The notes beneath the pieces are model-generated. The model searched no databases. It saw only the letters and a program-made list of their open reading frames with translations, and was not told where the DNA came from. Of a stretch of DNA of 64,000 nt, positions 35,236-43,298 are shown piece after piece (the first letter of the stretch is position 1; each line of letters starts with the position of its first letter). Location: assembly GCF_003290025.1 (NCBI RefSeq), contig NZ_QNHG01000006.1:66260-130259 (forward strand), given 5' to 3'. The position numbers were made by a program, and so were the translations under genes. The stretch is from Pseudogemmobacter bohemicus (GTDB lineage Bacteria; Pseudomonadota; Alphaproteobacteria; Rhodobacterales; Rhodobacteraceae).

Positions 35236-35547
35236 ATGCCCTGGATTGCCGCCTGTTCCGCTGATGATATCGACAATGAAGACCTGATCCGCTGGGATCA
35301 TGGCGGTCGCAGCTATGCGATCTATCGCAGCCCCGATGATGACTATTTCTGCACCGACGGCTTTTGCACCCATGAGGCGATCCATCTCGCTGACGGGCTG
35401 GTGATGGATTACGTCGTCGAATGCCCGAAACATAACGGCCAGTTCGATTACCGCAATGGCGAGGCGGTGCGGCTGCCGGCCTGCAAGAACCTCGCCACCT
35501 ATCAGACCCGGATCGAGAACGGCCAGGTCGAGATCCTGATCGGTTAA
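35236..35547 (+). CDS. MocE-like Rieske [2Fe-2S] ferredoxin
   Basis: 103 residues. Cluster ligands are C44 and H46 (FCTHEA) and C63 and H66 (ECPKHNG), the CxH...CxxH pattern of Rieske ferredoxins. The size fits a soluble electron carrier, not an oxygenase component. It lies 70 bases after the mocD-like oxygenase with a strong GGAGGAG site and most likely feeds electrons to it, as MocE does in rhizopine catabolism. The partner reductase must come from elsewhere. Confidence 0.92.
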   Translation: MPWIAACSADDIDNEDLIRWDHGGRSYAIYRSPDDDYFCTDGFCTHEAIHLADGLVMDYVVECPKHNGQFDYRNGEAVRLPACKNLATYQTRIENGQVEILIG

Positions 35548-35557
35548 GGAGGGCATC

Positions 35558-36370
35558 ATGGTCCATAAGAACTCAAGGCCCACCGTGGCCGATATCCGCG
35601 CGATGAAGACCGCAGGCCGCAGGCTCTCGATGCTTTTCGTCACCACACCCGACGAGGCCGCCGCCGCCGCCAGTGCCGGGGTGGATCTGCTGTCGATCGA
35701 GGGGCAGTATTTCACCCCCGAAATGCGCGAGGCCGCCGGTGATTGCTTCGTGCAGATCGGCCTGCCCTATGGCCCCGCCGGCACTCTGGTCACGCCCGAG
35801 GACTATCTGCGCGCGGCGTTCCACTTCACCCGGCTCGGCGGCGACTGCTTTTACTGCGCGGCCTCATTGCAGATCCAGAAGGCGCTCTGCGACAACCGGG
35901 TGCCGGTGGTGGCGCATGTCGGGCTGATCCCGTCTCAGGCGACCTGGACCGGCGGTTTCCGCGCCGTGGGCAAGACCGCCGACAGCGCCCGCGCCCTCTG
36001 GGATCATGTCAAACGGCTTGAGGAAATCGGCTGTTTCGGCGCCGAGCTGGAGGTCGTCCCTTCCGGGGTCGCCCGCATCCTCTGCGAGAACACGCCGCTG
36101 ATCATGCTGGGCATGGGCGCCGGCCCCTGGGCGGATGCGCAATATCTCTTTGCCGAGGATGTGCTGGGCTATACCAGCGGCCATCAGCCGCGCCATGCGA
36201 AGACCTATCGCACCTTCGCCGCCGAATTCGCACGGTTGCAGCAAGAGCGTATCGGCGCGTTTCGCGAATTCGTCGCGGATGTGCGCAGCGGCGCCTATCC
36301 CGGCCCGCAGCACTCGGTTTCCGACAGCGAGACCGAACTGGCGGCCTTCCGCGCTGGCCTCGGCCTCTGA
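35558..36370 (+). CDS. PanB-family paralogue with altered active site
   Basis: 270 residues, ketopantoate hydroxymethyltransferase fold: VAHVGLIPSQATWTGGFRAVGK, LEVVPSG, GMGAGPWADAQ and SGAYPGPQH match conserved PanB segments in order. True PanB transfers a one-carbon unit from methylene-tetrahydrofolate to 2-oxoisovalerate. The magnesium ligands and catalytic lysine of E. coli PanB are missing: VGDS is IEGQ (47-50), ADLPF is IGLPY (67-71), and VKIEG is FYCAA (98-102). E165 of the later glutamate motif remains. It is 10 bases after the Rieske gene, so a link to the methyl or C1 product of demethylation is conceivable but unproven. Confidence 0.75.
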   Translation: MVHKNSRPTVADIRAMKTAGRRLSMLFVTTPDEAAAAASAGVDLLSIEGQYFTPEMREAAGDCFVQIGLPYGPAGTLVTPEDYLRAAFHFTRLGGDCFYCAASLQIQKALCDNRVPVVAHVGLIPSQATWTGGFRAVGKTADSARALWDHVKRLEEIGCFGAELEVVPSGVARILCENTPLIMLGMGAGPWADAQYLFAEDVLGYTSGHQPRHAKTYRTFAAEFARLQQERIGAFREFVADVRSGAYPGPQHSVSDSETELAAFRAGLGL

Positions 36371-36372
36371 TC

Positions 36373-36409
36373 TGCGGTCCGGGGCGGGCAGACCCTGCCC
36401 CGGACCGCA
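36373..36409 (+). terminator. Terminator of the mocDE-like operon
   Basis: Perfect 13-bp arms TGCGGTCCGGGGC and GCCCCGGACCGCA with a short inner GGG/CCC stem, starting 3 bases after the PanB-like stop. There is no long T run, but the stem is very stable. Confidence 0.75.
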
Positions 36410-36436
36410 ATGAGATATTGCCATACGGGTACATTG

Positions 36437-36450
36437 GCAATTCATATTGC
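36437..36450. promoter_or_regulatory. Candidate operator, GCAA-N6-TTGC class (copy 6)
   Basis: GCAATTCATATTGC is a perfect repeat with arms GCAAT/ATTGC. It lies 209 bases before the ABC ATPase start in a 288-base intergenic region. A TTGCCA (36418-36423) and CATATT (36443-36448) could form a weak promoter overlapping the site. Confidence 0.6.
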
Positions 36451-36658
36451 ATTCCCGCCAGATCTTGTTATGGCTGTTGCATTCGGGATCGCTGCGCACG
36501 GGGAAGTCGCAGCCTCCGGGATACCCGAGGGGGGACCGCACCAAAGACCGATCTTTTGCGCATGGGGGCTGCCTCATGCGCGAGCGAAGCCTGCCCGGCA
36601 CCCCCGGGCAGGGCCGGTCTGCTGCGGCCCGTTCGGGGGTCGGGATAAAGGGGGGAAG

Positions 36659-38203
36659 ATGCAGCATTCTGCCAGCGGCAGCGGGCTGGAAATCCGCGGC
36701 GTCACGCATTTTTATGGGCCGAACCGCGTTTTGGCCGGCATCGACCTGGGCGTGCGGCCGGGCGAGGTCGTGGCGCTGGCCGGCGAGAACGGGGCTGGCA
36801 AGTCCACCCTCATGCGGATCATCGGCGGCTATCAGGCGCCCGGTTCGGGGACGGTTCACTGGCAGGGTGCGGCGGTTCCCGCCGATCTCCACCGCACTGA
36901 ATCGATGGGCATCACCCTCGTCCATCAGGAATTCGCGCTGATCCCCGATATGAATGTCGCCGAGAATATCCATCTCGGGCGCGAGCCGGGCCGGTTCGGC
37001 GTGGTGGATCGCAGGAAGATGCGCGACCAGGCGGCGGCGGCTTTGCGGCTCCTTCGATCCGCGATCCATCCCGAGGCGCAGATGCGCGACCTGCCGGTGG
37101 CCAGCTGGCAGGTGGTTGAACTTGCTAAGGCTTTCGGCACTGCGCCTGGCCTTTTGTTGATGGATGAACCCACCGCCGTGCTGGGCCGCGAGGAAACCGC
37201 CGCGCTTTTCGACCGCATCCGCGCTTTCCGCGCGGCGGGCGGCGCGGTGATCTTCACCTCGCACCGGCTGGACGAGGTGCGCGAGATCGCCGACCGCGTC
37301 ACCGTCCTGCGCGACGGGCTGATCACCATGGACCGCCCCACCGCCGAAGTCTCGGAACATGACATCGCCACCGCGATGGTCGGGCGCGAAATGTCCGACC
37401 TCTTCGTGCCGCGCGTCGCGCCCGCCGCCGCCGCCCCGGTGCTGGAGGTCACGGGTCTGAACGTCCCGCGCGAGATCGGCGCCCCGGTAAAAGATGCCGG
37501 CTTCGCGCTGCATCCGGGCGAGATCCTCGGCGTCGCGGGGCTGGTCGGCTCGGGGCGCACCGAGATGTTCGAGGGCCTTGTCGGCCTGCGCCCGGCCCAG
37601 GCCGCGCGCTTTACCCTTCGTGGCGAGACCCGCCCCCTGCCCCGCAGCCGTGAGGCCTGGGCGAAAGGCATCGCCTATCTGACCGAGGACCGCAAAAGCC
37701 GGGGCCTATTGCTCGAGGCCAGCCAGATCCTCAATGCCGATCTGACACTGGGCGCGCTTTCGGGCGGGCCGCTTCTGGATCCGGGCGGCGAACGCGCGCG
37801 CTATGCCAAAGCGCGCGAGACTTTCGACATCCGCTCGGCCAATCCGCTGATCCCGGCCGGCCGGCTCTCGGGCGGCAACCAGCAGAAACTGCTGCTGGCC
37901 AAAACACTGGCCAGCAACCCGGGTATCGTCATCCTGGATGAACCCACCCGCGGCGTCGATATCGGCGCCAAAGCACAGATCTACCGCCTGATCGCCAGCC
38001 TTGCAGCCGAGGGCCGCGCGGTCGTCGTCATCTCGTCGGAACTCCCCGAACTGATCGGCCTGGCGCATCGCATCATCGTTATGGATCGCGGCAGCATCGC
38101 CGGAGTGATCCGCCAGCCCGAAACCGGCCAGGTCACCGAGGCCGAGATCCTGCGCCTGGGTCTGGGCCTTACCCCAGCATCTGAAAAGGAAATCCCCGCA
38201 TGA
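36659..38203 (+). CDS. Sugar ABC transporter ATP-binding protein, tandem-domain (RbsA type)
   Basis: 514 residues with two nucleotide-binding domains. Domain 1 has Walker A GENGAGKST (42-50) and Walker B LLLMDEP, but its signature loop reads LPVASWQ (145-151) in place of an LSxGQ-like motif. Domain 2 has the usual degenerate Walker A GLVGSGRTE (294-302) and a canonical LSGGNQQ signature (403-409). The frame extends to 36410; ATG 36659 has a GGGGGAAG site. It begins the third importer of the window (ATPase-permease-binding protein), overlapping the permease by 4 bases. Confidence 0.94.
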   Translation: MQHSASGSGLEIRGVTHFYGPNRVLAGIDLGVRPGEVVALAGENGAGKSTLMRIIGGYQAPGSGTVHWQGAAVPADLHRTESMGITLVHQEFALIPDMNVAENIHLGREPGRFGVVDRRKMRDQAAAALRLLRSAIHPEAQMRDLPVASWQVVELAKAFGTAPGLLLMDEPTAVLGREETAALFDRIRAFRAAGGAVIFTSHRLDEVREIADRVTVLRDGLITMDRPTAEVSEHDIATAMVGREMSDLFVPRVAPAAAAPVLEVTGLNVPREIGAPVKDAGFALHPGEILGVAGLVGSGRTEMFEGLVGLRPAQAARFTLRGETRPLPRSREAWAKGIAYLTEDRKSRGLLLEASQILNADLTLGALSGGPLLDPGGERARYAKARETFDIRSANPLIPAGRLSGGNQQKLLLAKTLASNPGIVILDEPTRGVDIGAKAQIYRLIASLAAEGRAVVVISSELPELIGLAHRIIVMDRGSIAGVIRQPETGQVTEAEILRLGLGLTPASEKEIPA

Positions 38204-39192
38204 GCGACGCAACCCTCGCACCCGCCGGCATTTCGGCCCGCCAGAGGATTGGCCAGCTCGGGCCGCTGATCGCGCTGATCCTGCTGGTGATCCTTGGCGC
38301 GGTCTCAAGCGATACGTTTCTGACCAGTGAGAATGTGCTGAACGTGCTGACCCGCTCCTCGATCATCGGGATCATCGCCATCGGCGCAACGTTCGTGATC
38401 ACCGCACGGGGGCTTGACCTCTCGGTCGGCGCCATGGCGGCGCTGGTGGCGGGGCTGGGCATCATGGGGATGAACTGGCTGCTGGCCTATATGTCGCCAA
38501 TGGCGGCGCTGGTCACCGGCATGACACTGGCACTGCTGATCGGGATGCTTGCCGGGCTGGTCAACGGCTCGCTGGTTGTCTTCGCCCGGATCGAGGCCTT
38601 CATCGTCACGCTGGGCACGATGGGAATCATGCGCTCTCTGGTGACCTGGATGTCGGATGGCGGCTCGATCTCGCTTGATTTCGCGCTGAGGGATGTCGGA
38701 CGCGGGCTTTACTATGGCGCGGTGCTGGGGATCCCGGTGCCGGTGATCATCTTCGCAGTGCTGGCGGCTTTGGGCGAGTTCGTGATGACCCGGATGCGCT
38801 TTGGCCGCCATGTCACCGCCATCGGCTCGAACCCCGATGTCTCGCGTTATTCCGCCATTCCCGTGAACGGCGTGCGGCTTGCGACCTATGTGCTGCAGGG
38901 CGCCTGTGTCGGGCTTGCGACGCTGATCTATGTGCCGCGCCTTGGCGCCGTCACCCCCTCGACCGGCATCCTGTGGGAGCTGGAGGCGATTGCCGCCGTC
39001 ATCATCGGCGGCACGGCGCTGGCAGGCGGCTATGGCCGCGTCTGGGGCACGGTGGTGGGTGTGCTGATCCTTGGCCTCGTGGCCAATATCCTCAACCTCA
39101 CCTCTTATTTCAGCCCGCATCTGAACGGCGCCTTCCAGGGCACCATCATCGTCATCGCCGTCCTCTTGCAGCGCAGACGCGGCAATACCTGA
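38200..39192 (+). CDS. Sugar ABC transporter permease (RbsC family)
   Basis: 330 residues, about nine membrane helices, with the family segment LEAIAAVIIGGTALAGGYGRVWG near the C-terminus. Its ATG overlaps the ATPase stop (ATGA), which shows translational coupling. It forms the channel of the importer completed by the binding protein at 39216. Confidence 0.94.
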   Translation: MSDATLAPAGISARQRIGQLGPLIALILLVILGAVSSDTFLTSENVLNVLTRSSIIGIIAIGATFVITARGLDLSVGAMAALVAGLGIMGMNWLLAYMSPMAALVTGMTLALLIGMLAGLVNGSLVVFARIEAFIVTLGTMGIMRSLVTWMSDGGSISLDFALRDVGRGLYYGAVLGIPVPVIIFAVLAALGEFVMTRMRFGRHVTAIGSNPDVSRYSAIPVNGVRLATYVLQGACVGLATLIYVPRLGAVTPSTGILWELEAIAAVIIGGTALAGGYGRVWGTVVGVLILGLVANILNLTSYFSPHLNGAFQGTIIVIAVLLQRRRGNT

Positions 39193-39215
39193 TTTTCAAC
39201 CGGAGGAGAAACCCA

Positions 39216-40184
39216 ATGAAAGCCCAACTTTCCCGCCGCAATATGCTGGTGGCATCGGCCGCCGGCATGGCGCTGCCGCTGGCCGCCGTTCCCGCCCGCG
39301 CGCAGGAAAAAGTCGCGAAAATCGGCATCGCGATTCCTGCCGCCACCCATGGCTGGACCGGCGGTCTGAACTACCATACCGAGCGCACGGTGAAACAGCT
39401 TGGCGAAGCCTTCCCGCAGCTTGATTTCGTGGTGACCACCGCCGGCGACGTTCAGGCCCAGGTCAACAATGTCGAAGACCTGATCGCCCAGGGCATCAAC
39501 GCACTGGTGATCCTGCCGATGGAAAGCGACCCGCTGACCGAGCCGGTCAAAGCCGCCAAGGCACGCGGCATCTTCATCACCGCCGTGGATCGCGGCCTGT
39601 CGGAAGAGGGCGTCGAAGACCTTTATGTCGGCGGCAACAACCCGCAATACGGCACCATCGCCGCCAATTACTTCAAGGCGAAGCTTCCCAATGGCGGCAA
39701 GATCGTCGTCATGCGCGGCATCCCGACCGCCATCGACAATATCCGCATCGACGCGTTCAACGCCGCCCTGGAAGGCTCGGGGATCGAAGTGCTCGATATG
39801 CAATATGCCAACTGGAACCCCGATAAGGGCTTCGAGGTGATGCAGGACTTCCTGACCCGTTTTCCCCAGATCGACGGGGTCTGGGCCGGTGATGATGACG
39901 CAGCGCTTGGCGCCAGGGCCGCCATCGAACAGGCCGGTCGCGCCGAGGGCATGAAGCTGCTGGGCGGCTCGGGCATGAACCGGGTGATCAAGCAGATCAT
40001 GGATGGCGACGCGCTGATCGACGCCGATATCTTCTACCCGCCGACGCTGATCATCCCGGCCATCTCGGTCACCGCCGCGCGCTATGCGGTGCAATCGCCG
40101 GTGCATGGCGTCTATACGCTGGACAGCCCGCTGATCACTGCCGAGAACGCGGCGGAATATTACTTCCCCGACAGCCCTTACTAA
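39216..40184 (+). CDS. Sugar ABC transporter substrate-binding protein, Tat-like signal
   Basis: 322 residues. The N-terminus LSRRNMLVASAAGMALPL has a twin-arginine motif (SRRNML) before the hydrophobic core, with cleavage near ARAQE; Tat export is therefore likely, though Sec cannot be excluded. The mature part is a Peripla_BP_4 protein (IGIAIPAATHGWTGGL, GINALVILPMESDPL, VWAGDDDAAL). The ATG at 39216 has a GGAGGAG site. A position beside iolBCDEG and an operator-class site upstream of the operon suggest inositol or a derivative as ligand, similar to the rhizopine-binding protein MocB; this is inference. Confidence 0.92.
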   Translation: MKAQLSRRNMLVASAAGMALPLAAVPARAQEKVAKIGIAIPAATHGWTGGLNYHTERTVKQLGEAFPQLDFVVTTAGDVQAQVNNVEDLIAQGINALVILPMESDPLTEPVKAAKARGIFITAVDRGLSEEGVEDLYVGGNNPQYGTIAANYFKAKLPNGGKIVVMRGIPTAIDNIRIDAFNAALEGSGIEVLDMQYANWNPDKGFEVMQDFLTRFPQIDGVWAGDDDAALGARAAIEQAGRAEGMKLLGGSGMNRVIKQIMDGDALIDADIFYPPTLIIPAISVTAARYAVQSPVHGVYTLDSPLITAENAAEYYFPDSPY

Positions 40185-40217
40185 GCGCCCTTCCGGGCGG
40201 GCAGCCGGAAAACGGCA

Positions 40218-40243
40218 ACGGGCGCAGCGGATGCTGCGCCCGT
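40218..40243 (+). terminator. Terminator of the third ABC operon
   Basis: Perfect 11-bp stem ACGGGCGCAGC/GCTGCGCCCGT with a GGAT loop, followed by TTT (the last stem base plus 40244-40245), 34 bases after the binding-protein stop. The convergent small gene ends 21 bases further on, so it may act both ways. Confidence 0.8.
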
Positions 40244-40263
40244 TTGCATGCCCGCCCCGGTGG

Positions 40264-40422
40264 TTACAAAGACAGCATCCCCATCACCATCGGCGCCAGA
40301 TTTGCAACGCCAATGACCAGGCCGAGACCGATGAACAGAGCCGCCAGCGCATAGCGGAGCAAACGCGGCCGCCGGATCCTCCTCCACAGAAAATCCGCGA
40401 TCTCGCCGATAACGAATTCCAC
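40264..40422 (-). CDS. Small single-pass membrane protein (52 residues)
   Basis: Reading on the minus strand from GTG 40422, the frame gives VEFVIGEIADFLWRR, a basic stretch IRRPRLL, then one hydrophobic helix (YALAALFIGLGLVIGVANLA) and MVMGMLSL before TAA. An AAGGGGGG ribosome-binding site lies five bases upstream. The layout (amphipathic start, Arg-rich anchor, single helix, tiny tail) is that of genuine small membrane proteins. It is codirectional with iolB and ends the iolD-to-iolB gene run. Function is unknown; it may be unrelated to inositol. Confidence 0.65.
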   Translation of the reverse strand: MEFVIGEIADFLWRRIRRPRLLRYALAALFIGLGLVIGVANLAPMVMGMLSL

Positions 40423-40488
40423 CCTGCCCCCCTTGCCTTACACCCATCCGACATGGGCGGGGTTCAGGGCCAGATCAATCCCTGGGCA

Positions 40489-41286
40489 TCACTTCATCAG
40501 GAATTCGACCGCCGGGTCCGCGACAAAGCGCCAGTTGCGGCGCGGGCCTGCCATGACGTTGAGGTAGTAAAGCTCGAACCCGTAAGGCGCGCCGCAGGGG
40601 TGATGCCCGCGCGGCACCAGCACCACATCGCCATCCTTCACCGCCATCACCTCATCAAACAGCCCGTCATCCGTATAGACGCGCTGAAAGGCGAACCCAT
40701 CACCGGGGTTCAGACGGTGGTAATAGGTCTCTTCGAGATAGGTGATGCGGGGGAAATCATCCTCGTCATGGCGGTGGCTGGGATAGGAAGACCAGTTGCC
40801 CGCAGGCGTATAGACCTCGGTGACCAGGAGACTGTCGCAGACGTCATGCATCTCCATCGCGATATTGTTCACCAGCCGCAGATTGCCGCCCGAACCACGC
40901 TCGGTCAGGGTGATGCCATCGGGGCCAAGGCGGCGCGCCGGGTAATTGCCTTTGCCCGGCGCCGCACAGACCGCGATGGTGCAGGCGGTCTCTGCCTCTG
41001 CCCGCCAGTCATGCCCTGGCGGCACATAAAGGCTGTGCGGCGGTGTCTTTTCGAACACATTCATCCGCTCGCCAAGGCTCCCCCAGTCCTGGCCGGCAGC
41101 GGTGAAAGCCGCCTTGCCCTCGACCATGACAAGGATCACCTCATCGCTGCCGGTGACCTCAGCCGCCACCTCACCCGGCCTGAGCCGGTAGAGCGAGAAG
41201 CCGACATAGCGCCAGCCGGCCGAGGCGGGGGTGACCTGATGCACCTTGCCGGTGGTGCCAAAGGGTTTCAGTTGCAAATGGCTCAT
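40489..41286 (-). CDS. iolB: 5-deoxy-glucuronate isomerase
   Basis: 265 residues, bicupin fold. It converts 5-deoxy-D-glucuronate to 2-deoxy-5-keto-D-gluconate in myo-inositol catabolism. Family-typical stretches are HRHDEDDFPR (metal ligands) and EETYYHRLNPGDGFAFQRVYTDD, with VPRGHHPCGAPYGFELYYLN near the end. ATG 41286 has an AGGAG site; a longer frame to 41376 overlaps iolC. It is downstream of iolC in the same direction. Confidence 0.95.
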   Translation of the reverse strand: MSHLQLKPFGTTGKVHQVTPASAGWRYVGFSLYRLRPGEVAAEVTGSDEVILVMVEGKAAFTAAGQDWGSLGERMNVFEKTPPHSLYVPPGHDWRAEAETACTIAVCAAPGKGNYPARRLGPDGITLTERGSGGNLRLVNNIAMEMHDVCDSLLVTEVYTPAGNWSSYPSHRHDEDDFPRITYLEETYYHRLNPGDGFAFQRVYTDDGLFDEVMAVKDGDVVLVPRGHHPCGAPYGFELYYLNVMAGPRRNWRFVADPAVEFLMK

Positions 41287-41333
41287 GGATACGGCTCCTG
41301 TCACTGGCACGAGGGCGGCATGGGGGCGGAGGA

Positions 41334-43262
41334 TCAGCCGGCGCTGTCGCGGCGGGCCTGATCCCAGATGTCGCACAGGCGGCCATAGCGCGCCACCATT
41401 TCGCGGATCGCGCCCTGATCATCCGTTTTACCGGTCATCCAGCCCCGCGCCACATCGCCAAAGATCGAGCGACCGACCGCAAAGCCCCTGACCAGCGGCT
41501 CGGCGGCGGCGACGCGGAAGCTGGCCGCCAGCTCGGCCTCGGGCGCATCAAGGCCAAGGATCACGATGCCGCGCGTATTCGGATCGTTTTCCCCGATGGC
41601 GGCGACGGCGTTCTTCCAGGCGGCAGCGGTCTTCATCGGTTCCAGCTTCCACCAGTCGGGATAAATGCCAAGGTCGTAAAAGCGGCGGATGATCGTCGCG
41701 GTGGTCATGTCATCGACCGGCGCGACTTTTGAGGGGATCACTTCCAGCAGGAATTCCAGCCGGTTGCGGCGGGCCGCCGCAAAGAGGCGCTGCACGACCG
41801 CCTCCTGCGCCGACCAGGTGGCGGCGTCGTCATCCGGGTGACAGAAGCACAGAACCTTGACCACATGATCCAGTGGCCATTCATCAAGACCGCCGAAATC
41901 CGGCCCGATCTCGGGTTCCAGCGTCAGCGGGCGCGAACCCGGCCATTCCACCGGCCGCCCGATCCAGAGGCCCGACCCCGCCGCCGCCTGCAGCGCAGTC
42001 TTGCCCAGCCGATTGTCGCACAGGATCCCATAGCCCGGGCGATCCGCCTGAACCGCGCGCGCGGCATCGAGGCACAGCGCCTTGAAGGCGCCGATCTTCG
42101 CCGGCGTGGCGCCCTCCATCTGTTCCAGCTGCATCCGGTGGTCAAAGGCGAAAACGCGGATGTCTTTCCAGGGATTGCCCCGCGTCTCGCCCCTGAGCGC
42201 GCGGCGATTGGTCGACCAGTGGATCTGATCCAGCGCCTGGTCGTTCCTCAGATCGGGGCGCTGCACGCCCCGTTTCAGGAAAAACTCCAGCTCGGCCAGC
42301 GAAGGATAGGCCGGGGCGCAGCCATGGCGCGACACCGCGAAAGCCCCGCAGGCATTGGCATATTCCAGCGCTTTCGGCCAGGCCTCATCATCGAGCCAGC
42401 CTTTCAGCAGGCCCGACATGAACCCGTCACCGGCGCCCAGCACGTTGAAGACCTCGATCGGGAAGCCCGGGCCGGTCTCGCCCTCATCAAGACTGTCCGG
42501 CACCGCGCCGGTAAAGGCCACCGCCCCCGCCGCGCCGCGTTTGCAGACCAGCGTGGCGCGGCTGACCGCCCGCACCGCGCGAAGCGCCGTGATCGTATCG
42601 GTCGAGCCGCCGGCGATGTGGAATTCCTCTTCGGTGCCGACGATCAGGTCGAACAGATGCAGCGTCGTCTGCAGCTTTGCCGTCACCTCGGCGCTTTCAA
42701 CGAAACGGCTTTCCCCGTCGCCATGACCGGCCACGCCCCAGAGGTTCGGGCGGTAGTCGATATCCAGCGCCGTCCGCGCACCATGCTTTCGCGCCAGGGT
42801 CAGCGCCTTCAGCACCGCCGCTTCGGTGCGGGGATGCGAGAGATGCGTGCCGGTCGCGACAACCGCGCGGGTATCGGCGATCAGCGCCTCGTCGATATCC
42901 TCCTCGCACAGCGCCATATCGGCGCAATTCTCGCGGTAGAAGATCAGCGGGAACTGATGCTCGTCGCGGATCCCCAGCAGAACCAGCGCCGTCAGCCGCT
43001 CCGGATCGGTCTTCACACCCGAGACATCGACGCCTTCGCGCGCCAGTTCCTCGCGGATGAAGCGGCCCATATGCTCATCCCCAACCCGGGTGATCAGCGC
43101 CGGTCTCAGCCCCAGCCGGGCCGTCCCCACCGCCATATTGGTGGGCGAGCCGCCAACATATTTCTGGAACGAGCCCATATCCTCCAGCCGCCCGCCCACC
43201 TGGGCGCCGTAGAGGTCAATCGAAGAGCGACCGATGGTCACCAGATCCAGTTTCTTCGTCAT
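41334..43262 (-). CDS. iolC: 5-dehydro-2-deoxygluconokinase fused to DUF2090 aldolase-type domain
   Basis: 642 residues, two domains. Residues 1 to about 330 are a PfkB-family kinase (IolC) with VGGSPTNMAVGTARLG and the catalytic GAGD motif in FNVLGAGDGFMSG. Residues about 345-640 are the DUF2090 domain (VFAFDHRMQLEQM, ILGLDAPEAEL, GFAVGRSIFGD), thought to act like IolJ, splitting the phosphorylated product into dihydroxyacetone phosphate and malonate semialdehyde. The fusion is known in proteobacteria and puts two consecutive steps on one chain. ATG 43262 follows the Gfo/Idh gene by 36 bases. Confidence 0.95.
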   Translation of the reverse strand: MTKKLDLVTIGRSSIDLYGAQVGGRLEDMGSFQKYVGGSPTNMAVGTARLGLRPALITRVGDEHMGRFIREELAREGVDVSGVKTDPERLTALVLLGIRDEHQFPLIFYRENCADMALCEEDIDEALIADTRAVVATGTHLSHPRTEAAVLKALTLARKHGARTALDIDYRPNLWGVAGHGDGESRFVESAEVTAKLQTTLHLFDLIVGTEEEFHIAGGSTDTITALRAVRAVSRATLVCKRGAAGAVAFTGAVPDSLDEGETGPGFPIEVFNVLGAGDGFMSGLLKGWLDDEAWPKALEYANACGAFAVSRHGCAPAYPSLAELEFFLKRGVQRPDLRNDQALDQIHWSTNRRALRGETRGNPWKDIRVFAFDHRMQLEQMEGATPAKIGAFKALCLDAARAVQADRPGYGILCDNRLGKTALQAAAGSGLWIGRPVEWPGSRPLTLEPEIGPDFGGLDEWPLDHVVKVLCFCHPDDDAATWSAQEAVVQRLFAAARRNRLEFLLEVIPSKVAPVDDMTTATIIRRFYDLGIYPDWWKLEPMKTAAAWKNAVAAIGENDPNTRGIVILGLDAPEAELAASFRVAAAEPLVRGFAVGRSIFGDVARGWMTGKTDDQGAIREMVARYGRLCDIWDQARRDSAG

Positions 43263-43298
43263 CGCACAAATCCCCTCCCCCGGGGTTACCTCATGGTC

